This document shows positions 1 to 9,823 of a DNA stretch of 64,000 nucleotides, in pieces. How positions within the stretch are numbered: position 1 is the first letter of the stretch; each line of letters starts with the position of its first letter. Source of the DNA: Fischerella sp. PCC 9605 (lineage in GTDB: Bacteria; Cyanobacteriota; Cyanobacteriia; Cyanobacteriales; Nostocaceae). A program made the position numbers and the translations under genes. Location: positions 1,816,235-1,880,234 of the forward strand of contig NZ_KI912149.1 of the NCBI RefSeq assembly GCF_000517105.1, read 5' to 3'. Below the pieces are notes generated by a model, which saw nothing but the letters and a program-made list of their open reading frames with translations, searched no databases and had not been told where the DNA came from.

Positions 1-229
1 ATAAATGATGCTAGTATGATGCACACCTTTGACTCGTTCAATCGCGCGAAAACCCATACCGTTGAGGTACATTTTTACGCATTCTTTTTTGATCTCTTCT
101 GAATATCCTTTCGGCGGATCGTACAGGTCGAGCAACTGGCGGTCGCATTTGATACAAATTTGCCCGCAGCTTACCTCTACGCTTTCCGTTCTTACGAATT
201 TCCCTAGACCCACACTATGGACATTCCAC
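1..229 (-). pseudogene. IS1-family transposase N-terminal fragment (InsA-like), broken
   Basis: Translating the minus strand gives a zinc-finger-like start (VECP, then a stop, then CGSREIRKNGKRRGK). After a frameshift the track CIKCDRQLLDLYDPPKGYS and, further on, GMGFRAIERVKGVHH continues to the window edge. This pattern is the N-terminal InsA-type domain of cyanobacterial IS1-like transposases. The internal stop near 215-217 and the frameshift near 150-160 show that it is dead, and the rest lies outside the window. The family call rests on remembered motifs. Confidence 0.6.
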
Positions 230-240
230 AGTAGATCACC

Positions 241-447
241 TCAATTCATCCCTCTATTATGCAACGCCTCTTCTTGTAATAACTTAACTTGACTTTGGCG
301 TTGCTGGATCAGTGTTCGTACTACCGGGGAATCATCTGTATAGCGCTGGCGTTCCCCAGCCAAAGCTAGTTCAGTTTTTTGAATTTCATCAATACTCTTT
401 TACGCAAAGCTGGATTTACAACGATGTAGAGCTTCTGGTGGAGTCAA
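241..447 (-). pseudogene. C-terminal remnant of a GumC/Wzz-like polysaccharide chain-length protein
   Basis: A minus-strand reading frame ending in a stop at 241-243 encodes a helical segment with KTELALAGERQRYTDDSPVV followed by RTLIQQRQSQVKLLQEEALH. It carries one in-frame stop (TAA at 400-402). The 'RYTDDSPVV' element in a coiled-coil context resembles the segment before the last membrane helix in cyanobacterial GumC/Wzz-type exopolysaccharide proteins. There is no start and no membrane segment, so this is a remnant. The family call is tentative. Confidence 0.35.
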
Positions 448-523
448 GCTAAACATCACCAAAAGTAGTTGTGTATGTGTCTTTATTATGAGAATCTCTG
501 ACAACAGCAGATCAACACAAACG

Positions 524-1489
524 TTATTTTGAGGCACTTGTTTGGGTTAATTCCACTTCTCGTCGCCTAGGTACTTCATAAGTCATAAAATCATAAGCCA
601 TATCTGTATGAGGGAAAATAGCACGGGCTTCTTTAAGCAAATCTTTTAACTCGATGGAATTTCCAGGAGCATAGCGGGGACTAAAATGAGTCATAATCAG
701 GCGATGTGCCCCAGCAGCTAAAGCTGTTTGCGCTGCCATTGTGGAGGTGGAGTGCAACCGCTGAAAAGCCATATCTGCATCTTGGTGAGCAAAGGTTGCT
801 TCGTGAATTAGCACATCTGCATCCCGTGCTAATTCCACTGCACTGTCACTATAAATTGTGTCTGTACAATAGGTTATCTTGCGTCCAATTTCTGTCGGCC
901 CGCAAAAATCTGTGCCATCAAACACTCTTCCATCAGGTAAAGTCACGGTTTCACCACGTTTAAGTTGACCGTAAACTCGGCCGGGTGGAATCTGCATGGC
1001 TTTGGCCTTTTCAATATCAAAACGTCCGGCTCGATCTTTTTCTGCTACACGGTAGCCGAAGGTAGTGACGCGGTGATGCAAGAAATCGCAGGTGACGCTA
1101 AATTCATCGTCTTCGTAAATTACACCTGGACGATTGGTATGAACTTTAACAGGATAAGAAAAGTGTGTATGGGAGTAGCGCAAGGCTGATTGCAGGTATT
1201 CGTTTAATCCGGGTGGGCCGTAGATATCAATGCGTTCGACATTACCTGCCAAACCACAACTGGCAAGAAGACCCATTAATCCAAAGATATGGTCGCCGTG
1301 CATGTGGGTAATAAAAATTCGGGAGAGTTGACTGCTTTTGAGGTCGCTGCGTAAAAGTTGGTGCTGGGTGCCTTCGCCACAGTCAAATAACCACAACTCT
1401 GCTCGTTGCGGTAATCTCAGAGCGACACTGGATACATTGCGCGATCGCGTCGGTACACCGGAACTCGTCCCTAAGAATGTTATCTGCAC
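524..1489 (-). CDS. rnz: Ribonuclease Z (tRNA 3' endonuclease)
   Basis: This is a metallo-beta-lactamase-fold endonuclease that cuts the 3' trailer from tRNA precursors so that CCA can be added. At 321 residues it has the usual length of the short RNase Z form. The zinc-binding motif HMHGDH lies at residues 62-67. Further metal ligands are visible as LHHR (about 137-140), YCTDT (about 208-212) and MTHFSPRY (about 265-272). The start follows the family N-terminus [13 protein letters not shown]. It appears monocistronic, with transposase and exopolysaccharide debris downstream. It is an intact housekeeping gene. Confidence 0.96.
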   Translation of the reverse strand: MQITFLGTSSGVPTRSRNVSSVALRLPQRAELWLFDCGEGTQHQLLRSDLKSSQLSRIFITHMHGDHIFGLMGLLASCGLAGNVERIDIYGPPGLNEYLQSALRYSHTHFSYPVKVHTNRPGVIYEDDEFSVTCDFLHHRVTTFGYRVAEKDRAGRFDIEKAKAMQIPPGRVYGQLKRGETVTLPDGRVFDGTDFCGPTEIGRKITYCTDTIYSDSAVELARDADVLIHEATFAHQDADMAFQRLHSTSTMAAQTALAAGAHRLIMTHFSPRYAPGNSIELKDLLKEARAIFPHTDMAYDFMTYEVPRRREVELTQTSASK

Positions 1490-2202
1490 AGCTTTATATC
1501 TGCCTTCCTCTACTGAATTTGGCGCTCTATTCTATATGGTGGCACGGAACTCAGAAAAATATCTTCTTTAACATCAATAAGCTAGCAAAGTAAAATTACT
1601 TAGTGCAATCTCAAAAGTCATCAAGTTCTACCCTGCGAGAAGGGGAGAGGGGAAAGACAAGGGAGAAAAATTGCTTCCTTTGCCCCTTTTTTGACCCTAC
1701 CCTACACCGAAACCGCCCACTCTCCGCCGATAAGTCAGGCTAAGCCTGTCTACCAGGTGTCTACGCTACGCCCCTTGGGGTTAAATCCCCTTCCATAATT
1801 TTTCGTTTGATTACCACTACCACAATCCCTAATCGCCAATCCCCAATCGCCTTTAATTACAGTACTTAAGTAAGTGGACATCAATAGTTGGACATAAATA
1901 TTTTTTGTTTGAAAAAGCTGCTCTGAAAGCGTCTGAGGTTAATTTATGTGGACGTACTTACCAAAAGTAAAGTCTAATTTCTTTCATCAAAAAAATCTTT
2001 ATATTATTATTTAAACATATAAATATTTTAACAAATACCAAAACTTTGCAATTAATATGATTTATTTACAGAATATTCATAAATAACAAGTTTTTGTTTG
2101 TGAGCAAAACGTTAAATTTAAAAAGTAATTTAACCAGAACTTAAAGTAAATTATCAGTACGTAGAGCAGACATATTTGTAATAATTTACATTAATTGTTC
2201 TT
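1490..2202. other. Intergenic region, AT-rich, no gene seen
   Basis: About 710 bases between the divergently transcribed rnz and CHAT genes. I see G/A-rich and C/T-rich low-complexity sequence around 1630-1690 and a short repeat-like stretch around 1740-1790 (ggtgtctacgctacgcccc). From 1900 to 2200 the DNA is AT-rich and probably contains the promoter of the downstream gene. No convincing coding frame or RNA gene is visible. Confidence 0.5.
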
Positions 2203-4845
2203 ATGCTAAGCAGACATCGGACATCGAGTGTCGGTCGCTTATTGCAATTTTTATTTGTGTGCAGTTTTACTTGTAGCTTGTTTATAGGACATTTGCCATT
2301 ATCACCTTGGCAAAGAATATTTAGAGGAAATGTAACCGCACAAACAATAGTAAAAAATAGCCACAACCCTAGCCGATTGGTTTCGTCTGATGACACTAAT
2401 CAACGACTATATCAAGGTATTAAAAAATACAAAAAAGGAGATTTCACAAATGCGATCGCTCCCTGGCAAACAACTTTGAATACATCTAAACAAAATGACA
2501 ATAACGTCAGCAAGACGAGTATAATTGAGAACTTGACGAGATTATATCAAGAGATAGGCAAGACAGAGGAAGAGATCGCCTATTGGGAAGAAGCGATCGC
2601 CTACTATAGTCAAGCCCATGAGTGGCTAAATGTGGGTCAAATGCTTACCCAACAAGCGCAAGCATACAACAGTTTGGGCAAACCCAATCAGGCAATGCTA
2701 CTTTCACAAAGCGCTTTGCAGATTGCCCGTATTTACAACGATGATGGTTTAGAAGCGGCTGCTTTGGTGAGTAGAGGAGAGGCTTATCGACTGGAAGGCA
2801 ACTACAAGCAAGCTATTACTGACTTACAATCTAGTATCAAAATTGCTGTAGAAATTCACAACTTAACATATCACGCTTCTGCTTTAAATAAACTTGGAAA
2901 TACCTACATCAATCTAGCTCAGCTCGGTTATAGTCGTGCCAAATCAACTGCGGATGCAGGCGACCATGACGAAGCTGAAATTTGGAAAAAACAAGCTTTA
3001 GAAAATGATTTACTAGCTTTGCAATATTTCCAAAAAAGTTTGGAAATTGCGCGTCAACGCCAAGATAAACTAAGCGAAATTCGTCTACTAATCTCTTCTA
3101 TTCCGCCTACACATCGCATCAAAAAATCACACTTAGTTACAACCAAATTGCAACTAGCTTTATTACTACTAGAACGTTTACCAAATTCTCCCTCAAAAGT
3201 CTATGCAGCTATTCAATTAGCTCATTTTTTACAATCTTTGCCTTCTAAAGCAACTTTCTCCTTAACTGAATGTCCAACACCTCAAAGAGAATCACAAGCT
3301 TTAGATTTACTCAATCGGGCAGTCTCCATCGCTCAAGACTTGCAAGACGATCGCGCCTTATCTTTTGCTTTTGGTTATCTTGGTCATATTTATGAGTGTC
3401 GTCAAGATTATAAACAAGCACTAAAATTAACTCACCAAGCGCAACAGGCTGCTGAAAAACAATTGAATACTCAAGATAGCTTCTATTTGTGGGATTGGCA
3501 AGTTGGAAGAATTTTGAGAGCACAAAATCGTGTTGATGAGGCGATCGCAGCTTATGAGCAAGCAGTTGCTAACCTAGAAAATATCCATACTCAGATTGTG
3601 GTTGCTAATCCAGACTTGCAACCTGACCCTCGCGATACTTTAGAACGTATTTATCGCGAGTTAATAGCCTTAAAGTTAAGTGTGGACAATCCTGAAACTG
3701 CATCCAGTCATCTTAATTCTGCGATCGCTAGCCTTGATGCTCTAAAACTTGCAGAACTGCGAAATTACTTCCGCAACGATTTTGTTGTTAGAACAGTTAA
3801 TCAAGACAAAGCTAATTTATTAGGCTCTAACACACTGACAGCAGTGTTTTGGTCAATTATCTTTGAAGACCGTACCGCCATAATTGTTTGTCTTCCTAAT
3901 GGCGAAGTCAAATTGAAGTGGATAAACCTTAATAATCAAAGCTTGAAAGATGAAATTAACAAATTTCGCATTGGACTGGAGAGACGTAGTGACATCATTT
4001 ACAATCGCCGGGAAGCACAGAAGCTATACGACTGGATTGTTCGTCCTTTCACAGATGATTTAGATTCATTGCAGGTCAAAACCCTGGTTTTCATTCCAGA
4101 TGGTATTCTCCGTAGTGTACCAATGGCGGCACTACATGATGGGAAACGCTTTTTAATCGAGAAATATGCGATCGCATCTACTCCTAGTATGAGTTTGACA
4201 GATCCATTCAAAGCCAAGCCTGAAAAGTTACGAGCTCTGGCTGTAGGATTAACTGAAGATGCGATGGTGGATGGTCGGGAATATCAGGCTTTAACCAACG
4301 TCAAACAGGAAATTAATCAAGTTTTGACGCTCATCCCTGGTAGCAAACAATTGTTAGATAGAAATTTTACCCGCGATCGCCTGCAAGCAGAACTCCAGCA
4401 GACTGTTTATCCGATTATTCACATCGCCACTCACGGTGAATTTGGCATTGTTCCCGAAGATACCTTTCTCGTTACTGGCAATAATCACAAACTCACGATT
4501 AACGACTTGTATAGTATTGTTAACAATGCAGTTAGCAATGTGAATTCAGTTGATTTACTCTCACTGACTGCTTGTGAAACTGCCCGTGGAGATGACCGCG
4601 CTACTCTTGGTCTAGCTAGTGTAGCGGTAGTAGCTGGCGTGAAAAGTACTCTTGCTTCTTTATGGTCGGTTAACGATGCAGCAACCGTCATTCTAGTTAC
4701 GAAATTTTATGAATATTGGCACAATCAGGGAGCCAGTAAAGCTGAGGCTTTGCAAAGGGCACAGCAGGAATTAATTGCTTTAGGAAAAAAATATGCTCAT
4801 CCTTACTACTGGGCACCGTTCATTCTTTTGGGTAATTGGCTTTAG
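2203..4845 (+). CDS. TPR-repeat protein with C-terminal CHAT (caspase-like) protease domain
   Basis: An 880-residue protein. An N-terminal hydrophobic stretch (about residues 12-32) can act as a signal peptide or anchor. Tetratricopeptide-type helical repeats cover about 65-500. A CHAT domain covers about 570-880. The catalytic dyad of the caspase/HetF-associated family is intact: His744 in HIATHGEF and Cys791 in LSLTACETARG. The end ...YWAPFILLGNW is typical of cyanobacterial CHAT proteins. The substrate is unknown; family members include separase-like and HetF-like proteases. It converges with a DUF928 gene on the other strand, a pairing I recall as frequent in cyanobacteria. Confidence 0.9.
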   Translation: MLSRHRTSSVGRLLQFLFVCSFTCSLFIGHLPLSPWQRIFRGNVTAQTIVKNSHNPSRLVSSDDTNQRLYQGIKKYKKGDFTNAIAPWQTTLNTSKQNDNNVSKTSIIENLTRLYQEIGKTEEEIAYWEEAIAYYSQAHEWLNVGQMLTQQAQAYNSLGKPNQAMLLSQSALQIARIYNDDGLEAAALVSRGEAYRLEGNYKQAITDLQSSIKIAVEIHNLTYHASALNKLGNTYINLAQLGYSRAKSTADAGDHDEAEIWKKQALENDLLALQYFQKSLEIARQRQDKLSEIRLLISSIPPTHRIKKSHLVTTKLQLALLLLERLPNSPSKVYAAIQLAHFLQSLPSKATFSLTECPTPQRESQALDLLNRAVSIAQDLQDDRALSFAFGYLGHIYECRQDYKQALKLTHQAQQAAEKQLNTQDSFYLWDWQVGRILRAQNRVDEAIAAYEQAVANLENIHTQIVVANPDLQPDPRDTLERIYRELIALKLSVDNPETASSHLNSAIASLDALKLAELRNYFRNDFVVRTVNQDKANLLGSNTLTAVFWSIIFEDRTAIIVCLPNGEVKLKWINLNNQSLKDEINKFRIGLERRSDIIYNRREAQKLYDWIVRPFTDDLDSLQVKTLVFIPDGILRSVPMAALHDGKRFLIEKYAIASTPSMSLTDPFKAKPEKLRALAVGLTEDAMVDGREYQALTNVKQEINQVLTLIPGSKQLLDRNFTRDRLQAELQQTVYPIIHIATHGEFGIVPEDTFLVTGNNHKLTINDLYSIVNNAVSNVNSVDLLSLTACETARGDDRATLGLASVAVVAGVKSTLASLWSVNDAATVILVTKFYEYWHNQGASKAEALQRAQQELIALGKKYAHPYYWAPFILLGNWL

Positions 4846-4945
4846 TGGATAGTGGTTAGTGGGTAGTGGTTAGTAGGAAAACTAACTACTATCTACTAAC
4901 TACTGACAAATAACTACTAACTACTAACTACTAACTACTAACATA
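4846..4945. repeat. Short tandemly repeated heptamers (STRR type)
   Basis: Degenerate tandem copies of a 7-mer (ctaacta, and its complement tagtggt/tagttag) fill the gap between the CHAT and DUF928 stop codons. Such STRRs are common in filamentous cyanobacteria. The opposed copies could fold into a long hairpin between the two converging genes. Confidence 0.8.
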
Positions 4946-5686
4946 TTAATTTTCACCCAAAGCAATTTGAGATAAATCCCCACTGTTCGGTGATTGTTCC
5001 AAGTTAGCCAGGTCTTGTATCAAATTAGCCGCTGCTTTTCCCAATTCTCCTGTGTTACTGGGATTTAATGCTTCACTCAGGGCATCGTACCACATACCAG
5101 CCTCAGCATAGAGAGTAGCTCTTTGAGTGCGGTCTTGCTCATGATTGAGTGCATCTTTTAAACTCGCTGGTATTGCCACAACTTCAATTTCTGTCCTTGC
5201 CAGTAAATTACGCGATGGGCGGTTACGGTTACATAAAATTTCTACTTGCCATAAATATTTTTGACCAACGCTTAAACCAGGTTGCTCCTGTGGTAAGGAT
5301 AATTTCATAATCCCTGGTGAACTCTGCAACTGTGACTTGTAAATTAGCTTGTGGGGTTGATCGTTGTTATCAAACTCATAGAGAGAGAATTCCATCGGCA
5401 TCCTTTGGTGGTGGGCTACAAACCAAGCGAAGGTGGGATGAACTGAAGTAGTTTGCCCAACGTGTGTAACAGGGGCAAGTAGGGTTAACGAACCAGTACC
5501 AATGGTTTTGCATCTGCCTCTAATTCCTGATGAGTCTGTATAGCCACTTGGTGGTTTTTGATCGCTGGGTGGCTTATATGCGGCTAACGTCGCCTGAGTT
5601 AATGAGAGCGTAATGGTCAAAGCACAAATTGTTAAAATCTTAGGATTAAAAATTTTGTGCAAGAGCCACTTTTGGCGAGTCATCAT
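4946..5686 (-). CDS. DUF928 domain protein, secreted
   Basis: About 246 residues with an N-terminal signal peptide (hydrophobic run ILTICALTITLSLTQATLAA). The mature part shows DUF928-like features: a GIRGRC motif near the start, then a LTLLAPVTHVGQTTSVHPTF block, a beta-rich middle and a C-terminal helical part. I prefer the start at 5686 because gagggg lies 4-5 bases upstream; an in-frame start 33 bases earlier has no such site. DUF928 genes commonly neighbour CHAT-domain genes in cyanobacteria, as here, so the two may act together in the cell envelope. The molecular function is unknown. Confidence 0.8.
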   Translation of the reverse strand: MMTRQKWLLHKIFNPKILTICALTITLSLTQATLAAYKPPSDQKPPSGYTDSSGIRGRCKTIGTGSLTLLAPVTHVGQTTSVHPTFAWFVAHHQRMPMEFSLYEFDNNDQPHKLIYKSQLQSSPGIMKLSLPQEQPGLSVGQKYLWQVEILCNRNRPSRNLLARTEIEVVAIPASLKDALNHEQDRTQRATLYAEAGMWYDALSEALNPSNTGELGKAAANLIQDLANLEQSPNSGDLSQIALGEN

Positions 5687-5989
5687 CTTTCCCCTCTGGC
5701 ATTGCACTAAGAAAATCATAGTAAATGTTTATAAATTGACCCTCTTTTTTCACTCTAATTGGACAAAAACCAGAGTCATCTCTCGCAAGTATTATGTCAT
5801 CTATGATTTTGGTTGTCTAAGGCAATAATTGTCTCTAAATCTCTGTATTTTGAGGTGATTAACAAAATTCTTGCATGGAGAAGCGCAGAATTTAACTTGG
5901 TAGGAGTAACAACAGAGGGTTGATTGGACTAAGTAACTAGGCATTAAGAAACATAAATCAGAGGGTTGTTGGTGCTTGGTTGCTGAAGT

Positions 5990-6445
5990 TGGTTGTTCCA
6001 TAGACGAGGCAGTGCGGTCTACCCTATCGGGAAGCCCTCCGGGTACTCTACCTTGAGCCGCCCACAAGGGGCGTCTACGCCAGTCCCCCCTAAAGGCAGA
6101 AGCCCTTCGGGTTCGCCACTTTCCCCTATAGGCAGAAGCCAAGACGGGAAGTGGCGAACCAAGACGGGGGCTGGTCTCATCGCGCTGCGCGCGTCTACAC
6201 CAGTCGTACCCTTGGGGAAGCCGCCCTGCGGGCGTCTACATGGGGGACTCGGGGCCCCCACGACCGACAGGGAGTGGGGATTGGGGGAGAACCCCCTATA
6301 AGTGCGCGCTGGTTCACCGCTGCGCGTCTATGGGGAGGCGCGGGTGCCGCATAGCATCCGCACATAGAGGAGGTGCGTGTTCGGAAAGAGCGTCCGAACT
6401 TTAAGCGCCGTCGCCGTTCCCCCATAAGCACCTGCCGTGTGCTAG
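5990..6445. repeat. GC-rich mosaic intergenic repeat, copy 1 (inverse copy at 30.2-30.5 kb)
   Basis: A patchwork of GC-rich modules in an otherwise AT-rich gap. By eye, 6041-6107 is a perfect 67-base inverted match to 30348-30414. 6242-6296 matches the complement of about 30448-30502 with one difference. Several overlapping open frames occur here on both strands, but they are compositional artefacts of the repeats: none has a family resemblance or a ribosome-binding site. The remaining DNA, 5687-5989 and 6446-6980, is AT-rich and I see no gene in it. Confidence 0.75.
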
Positions 6446-6980
6446 CAGCTTTGCGCAGGGTACAACAAACGATACACAATAAACGACAATTACCAATCAC
6501 GAACAGTCGCCACAAGAAATATGCTGATTTATGCCAACTTACTTATCCACTCTAATTGTATTACTAAAAATGACTAAATTCATTTTAAATTTTAGTAATT
6601 TGCCTTACCGAAGGGTAGATTTATTGTTGATATATATTTAGATATTTATCACATTATTTTAAGAGTTTTATTTTACAAGTAGAAACCATGTTTTACTGTT
6701 TGCAAAGATGATATATTTTTAACTGATTTTTGGTTTAACCATTTTGCTAATATTAGCCCAAATAACCAAATGCTAGGGTTTATAGCTGATTTGAGTTGTT
6801 GATTATTGATGTATATATTTAATGCTAGATAGAAATCCCAAGGTATAAAATTTGTATTATTTATTCAACTGATTTTTTCTTTATAGTCTCTTTAATTATT
6901 ATCTATGTATTTTCACTTGTTTTTCATGAAAAAATGTAAATTATTAATGGCTAAGTTTTGGATAAAGATAAGAAAAAAAA

Positions 6981-8867
6981 TTACCAAAAACCGAATTTTG
7001 ATATAGGCCAAGACAATTCACAAAGAGTACCTCTAGGAGAAAGAGACGATCGCGCAAATTTTCCTTTTAGTTGTCTGGCTAAATTTCTAAACTGCTGTGT
7101 TCCTCTACCTTCGCGGGTGGAGATGCTGCCTGAACCGTCATCAATAATTCTGAGAGTGTACCACCCTTCGTTTTGAGTGCAACTTACTTCTAGACGGGTT
7201 ACACCAGTGGCGTGTTTACCAACATTACACAAAGCTTCTTCTAAAAATCGGCAGAGTCCGCGTTTTTGTTCAATACTCAGATGGCGATCGTCAATCGGAT
7301 CAAATGTAACTATTTTCACTCTGAGAGTGCTAAAGCATGGAAATTCTCGCTCTAATGTATGGTCATAAACTTGATAAAGCACTGTATGAATAGGATCGTG
7401 CAAATTCAGCAGTAGACCACTTCCTAAATAAAGACTTCTATCTTGAGTTAGAGGTTCTCGTTGTAAAAATTCATATATTCCCCGTAGTTCATGATTCAAT
7501 TTTTCCAGTTCTTTTTCTAATGCTGGCAGTAATTCTTCTGGCGGCATATCCTGTTCTCGAACCCGCTTCAATGCTTTTGCCAGAGTTTGCAAGGGTCCGT
7601 TATGAATTGTTTCAAAGGTACGTTCAATCAGGGCTTGACGAGCTTCAATTCTAGAACGCAGTGCTTGGTCATATTGATATAAAGCAGTCATCCCAACACC
7701 ATTTAACACCAACACAAGCATTGCTGGCACTAATGGCACCCACCAACCCCAAAACAACAGAAGTAAATAGCTAGCGACTATTAAAATTGTGCTGGCAGTA
7801 GCAACAGCGAAAAGATTCCGAAATGGAGAGTTGGTGAGTCTGGCGAAAATAATTCCCAACAGGCCCCAGCCTACGATCCATACGTATTCCCATTCGTCTG
7901 CCCAAGTGTTTAAAAGTGGTCTGGAGTCAAGTACAGCACTGACAATCGCTGAAACTGCGTGTGCTTGAACTTCCACTCCATAAATGCGCCCGCTGGCAGG
8001 TTTAGTAGATATAACTGCGGAAGTAGTGATAAAATCTTTGACGCTGGGCGCAGTTACCCCCACAATCACAATGCGATCGCGTATCCACTCCGGCTGAAAT
8101 TTCCCAGTTTTAATTTGATTTAAAGATAAAATCCTGAATCTTTCTGGACCACTACGAAAATTAAGTAATACCTGTACCCCACCAGCATCGGTTCTGACAT
8201 ACCCTCCAGAGTTAGGTAAAAACCGAGGTAGTTCAGTATTGCCGAACCTCATCGCCTCAGGGTCGCGAATACCATTTTCTAAGCTAAAACCTTGATTAGC
8301 TAAGTAAGCCTTTGCCAAACAAATAGACAAAGATAACTTGTATTCTCTTTTTGTAGGCGTTGCTAACAAGCTACGCCGCAATTTCCCGTCAGCATCGATA
8401 ATTTGGTCTGCAAAACAAACTTGTTCGGAAGGTAATGCTGGTGGGGGAGCGATTTCTTCAGGTAAAACTTTTTCAATAGCAATTAAATTTTTGATATCCT
8501 CAAACGCACCGACAAGTTCAGCATGACCAGGTTCAACAGGTAAATCTCTAATAATATCAAGACCAATAACTCTGGGGGCGAGAGAATTTAATTTCCTCAG
8601 CAGTGCTGCAATTTCTCGGTCTGGTATGGGATACTTTCCCACACTGCGGATATCTTCTTCATTGATTCCCACAACCACAATGCGTTCGTCAATAGTTTCG
8701 GTGGGACGCAGACGCAGCAAATTATCAAAGGTTAGCCATTCTAGAGGCTGCATGGAACCACTTAAACGAGTAACTATTACCAGTCCAATCACCGCTATAC
8801 CTGGTAATCCACCCACACGCCAAATGGCTAATTCCTCTTTGACTCTTTCCCAAAATTCAGCCTGCAT
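6981..8867 (-). CDS. CHASE2-domain sensor histidine kinase
   Basis: 628 residues. One membrane helix (about 18-36) is followed by an extracytoplasmic CHASE2 sensor domain (about 45-300), three clustered membrane helices (about 325-410), and a NarX/DesK-type kinase core. The likely phospho-acceptor is His422 in FETIHNGPLQ. The ATPase part shows an N box with LEEALCNVGKHA (about 555-567) and a DDGSG motif. The partner is probably the NarL-type regulator encoded just upstream on the same strand (9004-9681). Both lie near the peptide-export cassette and may regulate it, but that link is inference from position only. Confidence 0.9.
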   Translation of the reverse strand: MQAEFWERVKEELAIWRVGGLPGIAVIGLVIVTRLSGSMQPLEWLTFDNLLRLRPTETIDERIVVVGINEEDIRSVGKYPIPDREIAALLRKLNSLAPRVIGLDIIRDLPVEPGHAELVGAFEDIKNLIAIEKVLPEEIAPPPALPSEQVCFADQIIDADGKLRRSLLATPTKREYKLSLSICLAKAYLANQGFSLENGIRDPEAMRFGNTELPRFLPNSGGYVRTDAGGVQVLLNFRSGPERFRILSLNQIKTGKFQPEWIRDRIVIVGVTAPSVKDFITTSAVISTKPASGRIYGVEVQAHAVSAIVSAVLDSRPLLNTWADEWEYVWIVGWGLLGIIFARLTNSPFRNLFAVATASTILIVASYLLLLFWGWWVPLVPAMLVLVLNGVGMTALYQYDQALRSRIEARQALIERTFETIHNGPLQTLAKALKRVREQDMPPEELLPALEKELEKLNHELRGIYEFLQREPLTQDRSLYLGSGLLLNLHDPIHTVLYQVYDHTLEREFPCFSTLRVKIVTFDPIDDRHLSIEQKRGLCRFLEEALCNVGKHATGVTRLEVSCTQNEGWYTLRIIDDGSGSISTREGRGTQQFRNLARQLKGKFARSSLSPRGTLCELSWPISKFGFW

Positions 8868-9003
8868 TTGTTAGTTATTTGTTGTTCGGTGTTAGTTGTT
8901 TGGTGTTAGTTGTTTGTTATTTGGTGTTAACTTCAACCAACTACCAACTACCAACAGCCAACCACTAACTATTGACTCTTGACTAATGACTAATGACTAA
9001 TGA
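8868..9003. repeat. Heptamer tandem repeats between kinase and regulator genes
   Basis: Copies of ttagttg/ttgttcgg-type and tgactaa-type 7-mers fill this gap. They are typical cyanobacterial STRRs. The stop codon of the regulator gene lies at the end of the tgactaa array. Confidence 0.75.
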
Positions 9004-9681
9004 CTAATCAATTAACCCTTCTTCTCTAGCTCGCATTTCCGTTTGAATTCGCATATTTTTTCCGTCTTCAGGATAAACGTCTAAAGCGTCTTGTAGTTTG
9101 CTCCAGTAATGGCGCACCATGCGTTCGCCAACACACATTCGCTCCGCAATTGCCTTATCTGTTAACCCCTCTTCAAATGCGAGAGTTAACACCCTCAACC
9201 ACTCTGGTTTTACCTCTAATCCAGAATGAATTCCCTTGATATCTTTTGTATGAGTTAATCCTTGTAATGCCCAATCTACTCTGGTCAACATTTCCTGACT
9301 AGAAAGACTTTTATCCGCAACTGTAAAACCTCCTTTATGAACATCAATATCAGGTCTAAGCCGCACTAATGTTCTGACATGAGCACTTTGGACTACAATG
9401 TTGAGAGTTGGATGGTTTTTCATTAAATTTCTGAGTAATTTAACACCCGTGTCAGGTCGTGCCATTTTTCCAAGGCTCTCTGGTAGAGACAGATCCATAA
9501 CCACAAGTTCAGGCTGCATACTCGCTACTTGATTGAGAGCTTGCTGGGCTGTGACAGCTGTAATAAATTCAGCATCTGCATATTTCTTTCGCAGTACTTC
9601 TATCGTTCCACCTAAAACTGATTCATGGTCATCAATTACCAAAATTTTTAACAATGCTTTTCCTGATAAAACTTGTTTCAT
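9004..9681 (-). CDS. NarL/LuxR-type response regulator
   Basis: 225 residues. The receiver domain (about 11-130) has an acidic pair at Asp17-Asp18 and a likely phosphorylation site at Asp63 in VVMDLSLPE. The C-terminal part carries a LuxR-type helix-turn-helix (about 165-215; LTDKAIAERMCVGERMVRHY). It should be a DNA-binding transcription factor phosphorylated by the CHASE2 kinase encoded immediately downstream. The receiver has a slightly unusual loop after the phospho-site (LPESLGKMARPDTG), which I have seen in cyanobacterial members of this type. Confidence 0.9.
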   Translation of the reverse strand: MKQVLSGKALLKILVIDDHESVLGGTIEVLRKKYADAEFITAVTAQQALNQVASMQPELVVMDLSLPESLGKMARPDTGVKLLRNLMKNHPTLNIVVQSAHVRTLVRLRPDIDVHKGGFTVADKSLSSQEMLTRVDWALQGLTHTKDIKGIHSGLEVKPEWLRVLTLAFEEGLTDKAIAERMCVGERMVRHYWSKLQDALDVYPEDGKNMRIQTEMRAREEGLID

Positions 9682-9823
9682 AATTTACACCCCAAAAATT
9701 AAGTAGATAACTATCTGCTCCGTTTATTAATCTACACGAAGAAAATAGTTTGTGTATAGAAACGTAAAATTTAAATTATTTAATGATATTTATATAATAT
9801 AAGCTATTCTACGTAATTATTAC

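Noticed and set aside
5993-6515. Several overlapping open frames of 60-113 codons on both strands
   Set aside because: They lie entirely in GC-rich intergenic repeats, have no ribosome-binding sites, and recur as inverse copies near 30.3 kb.
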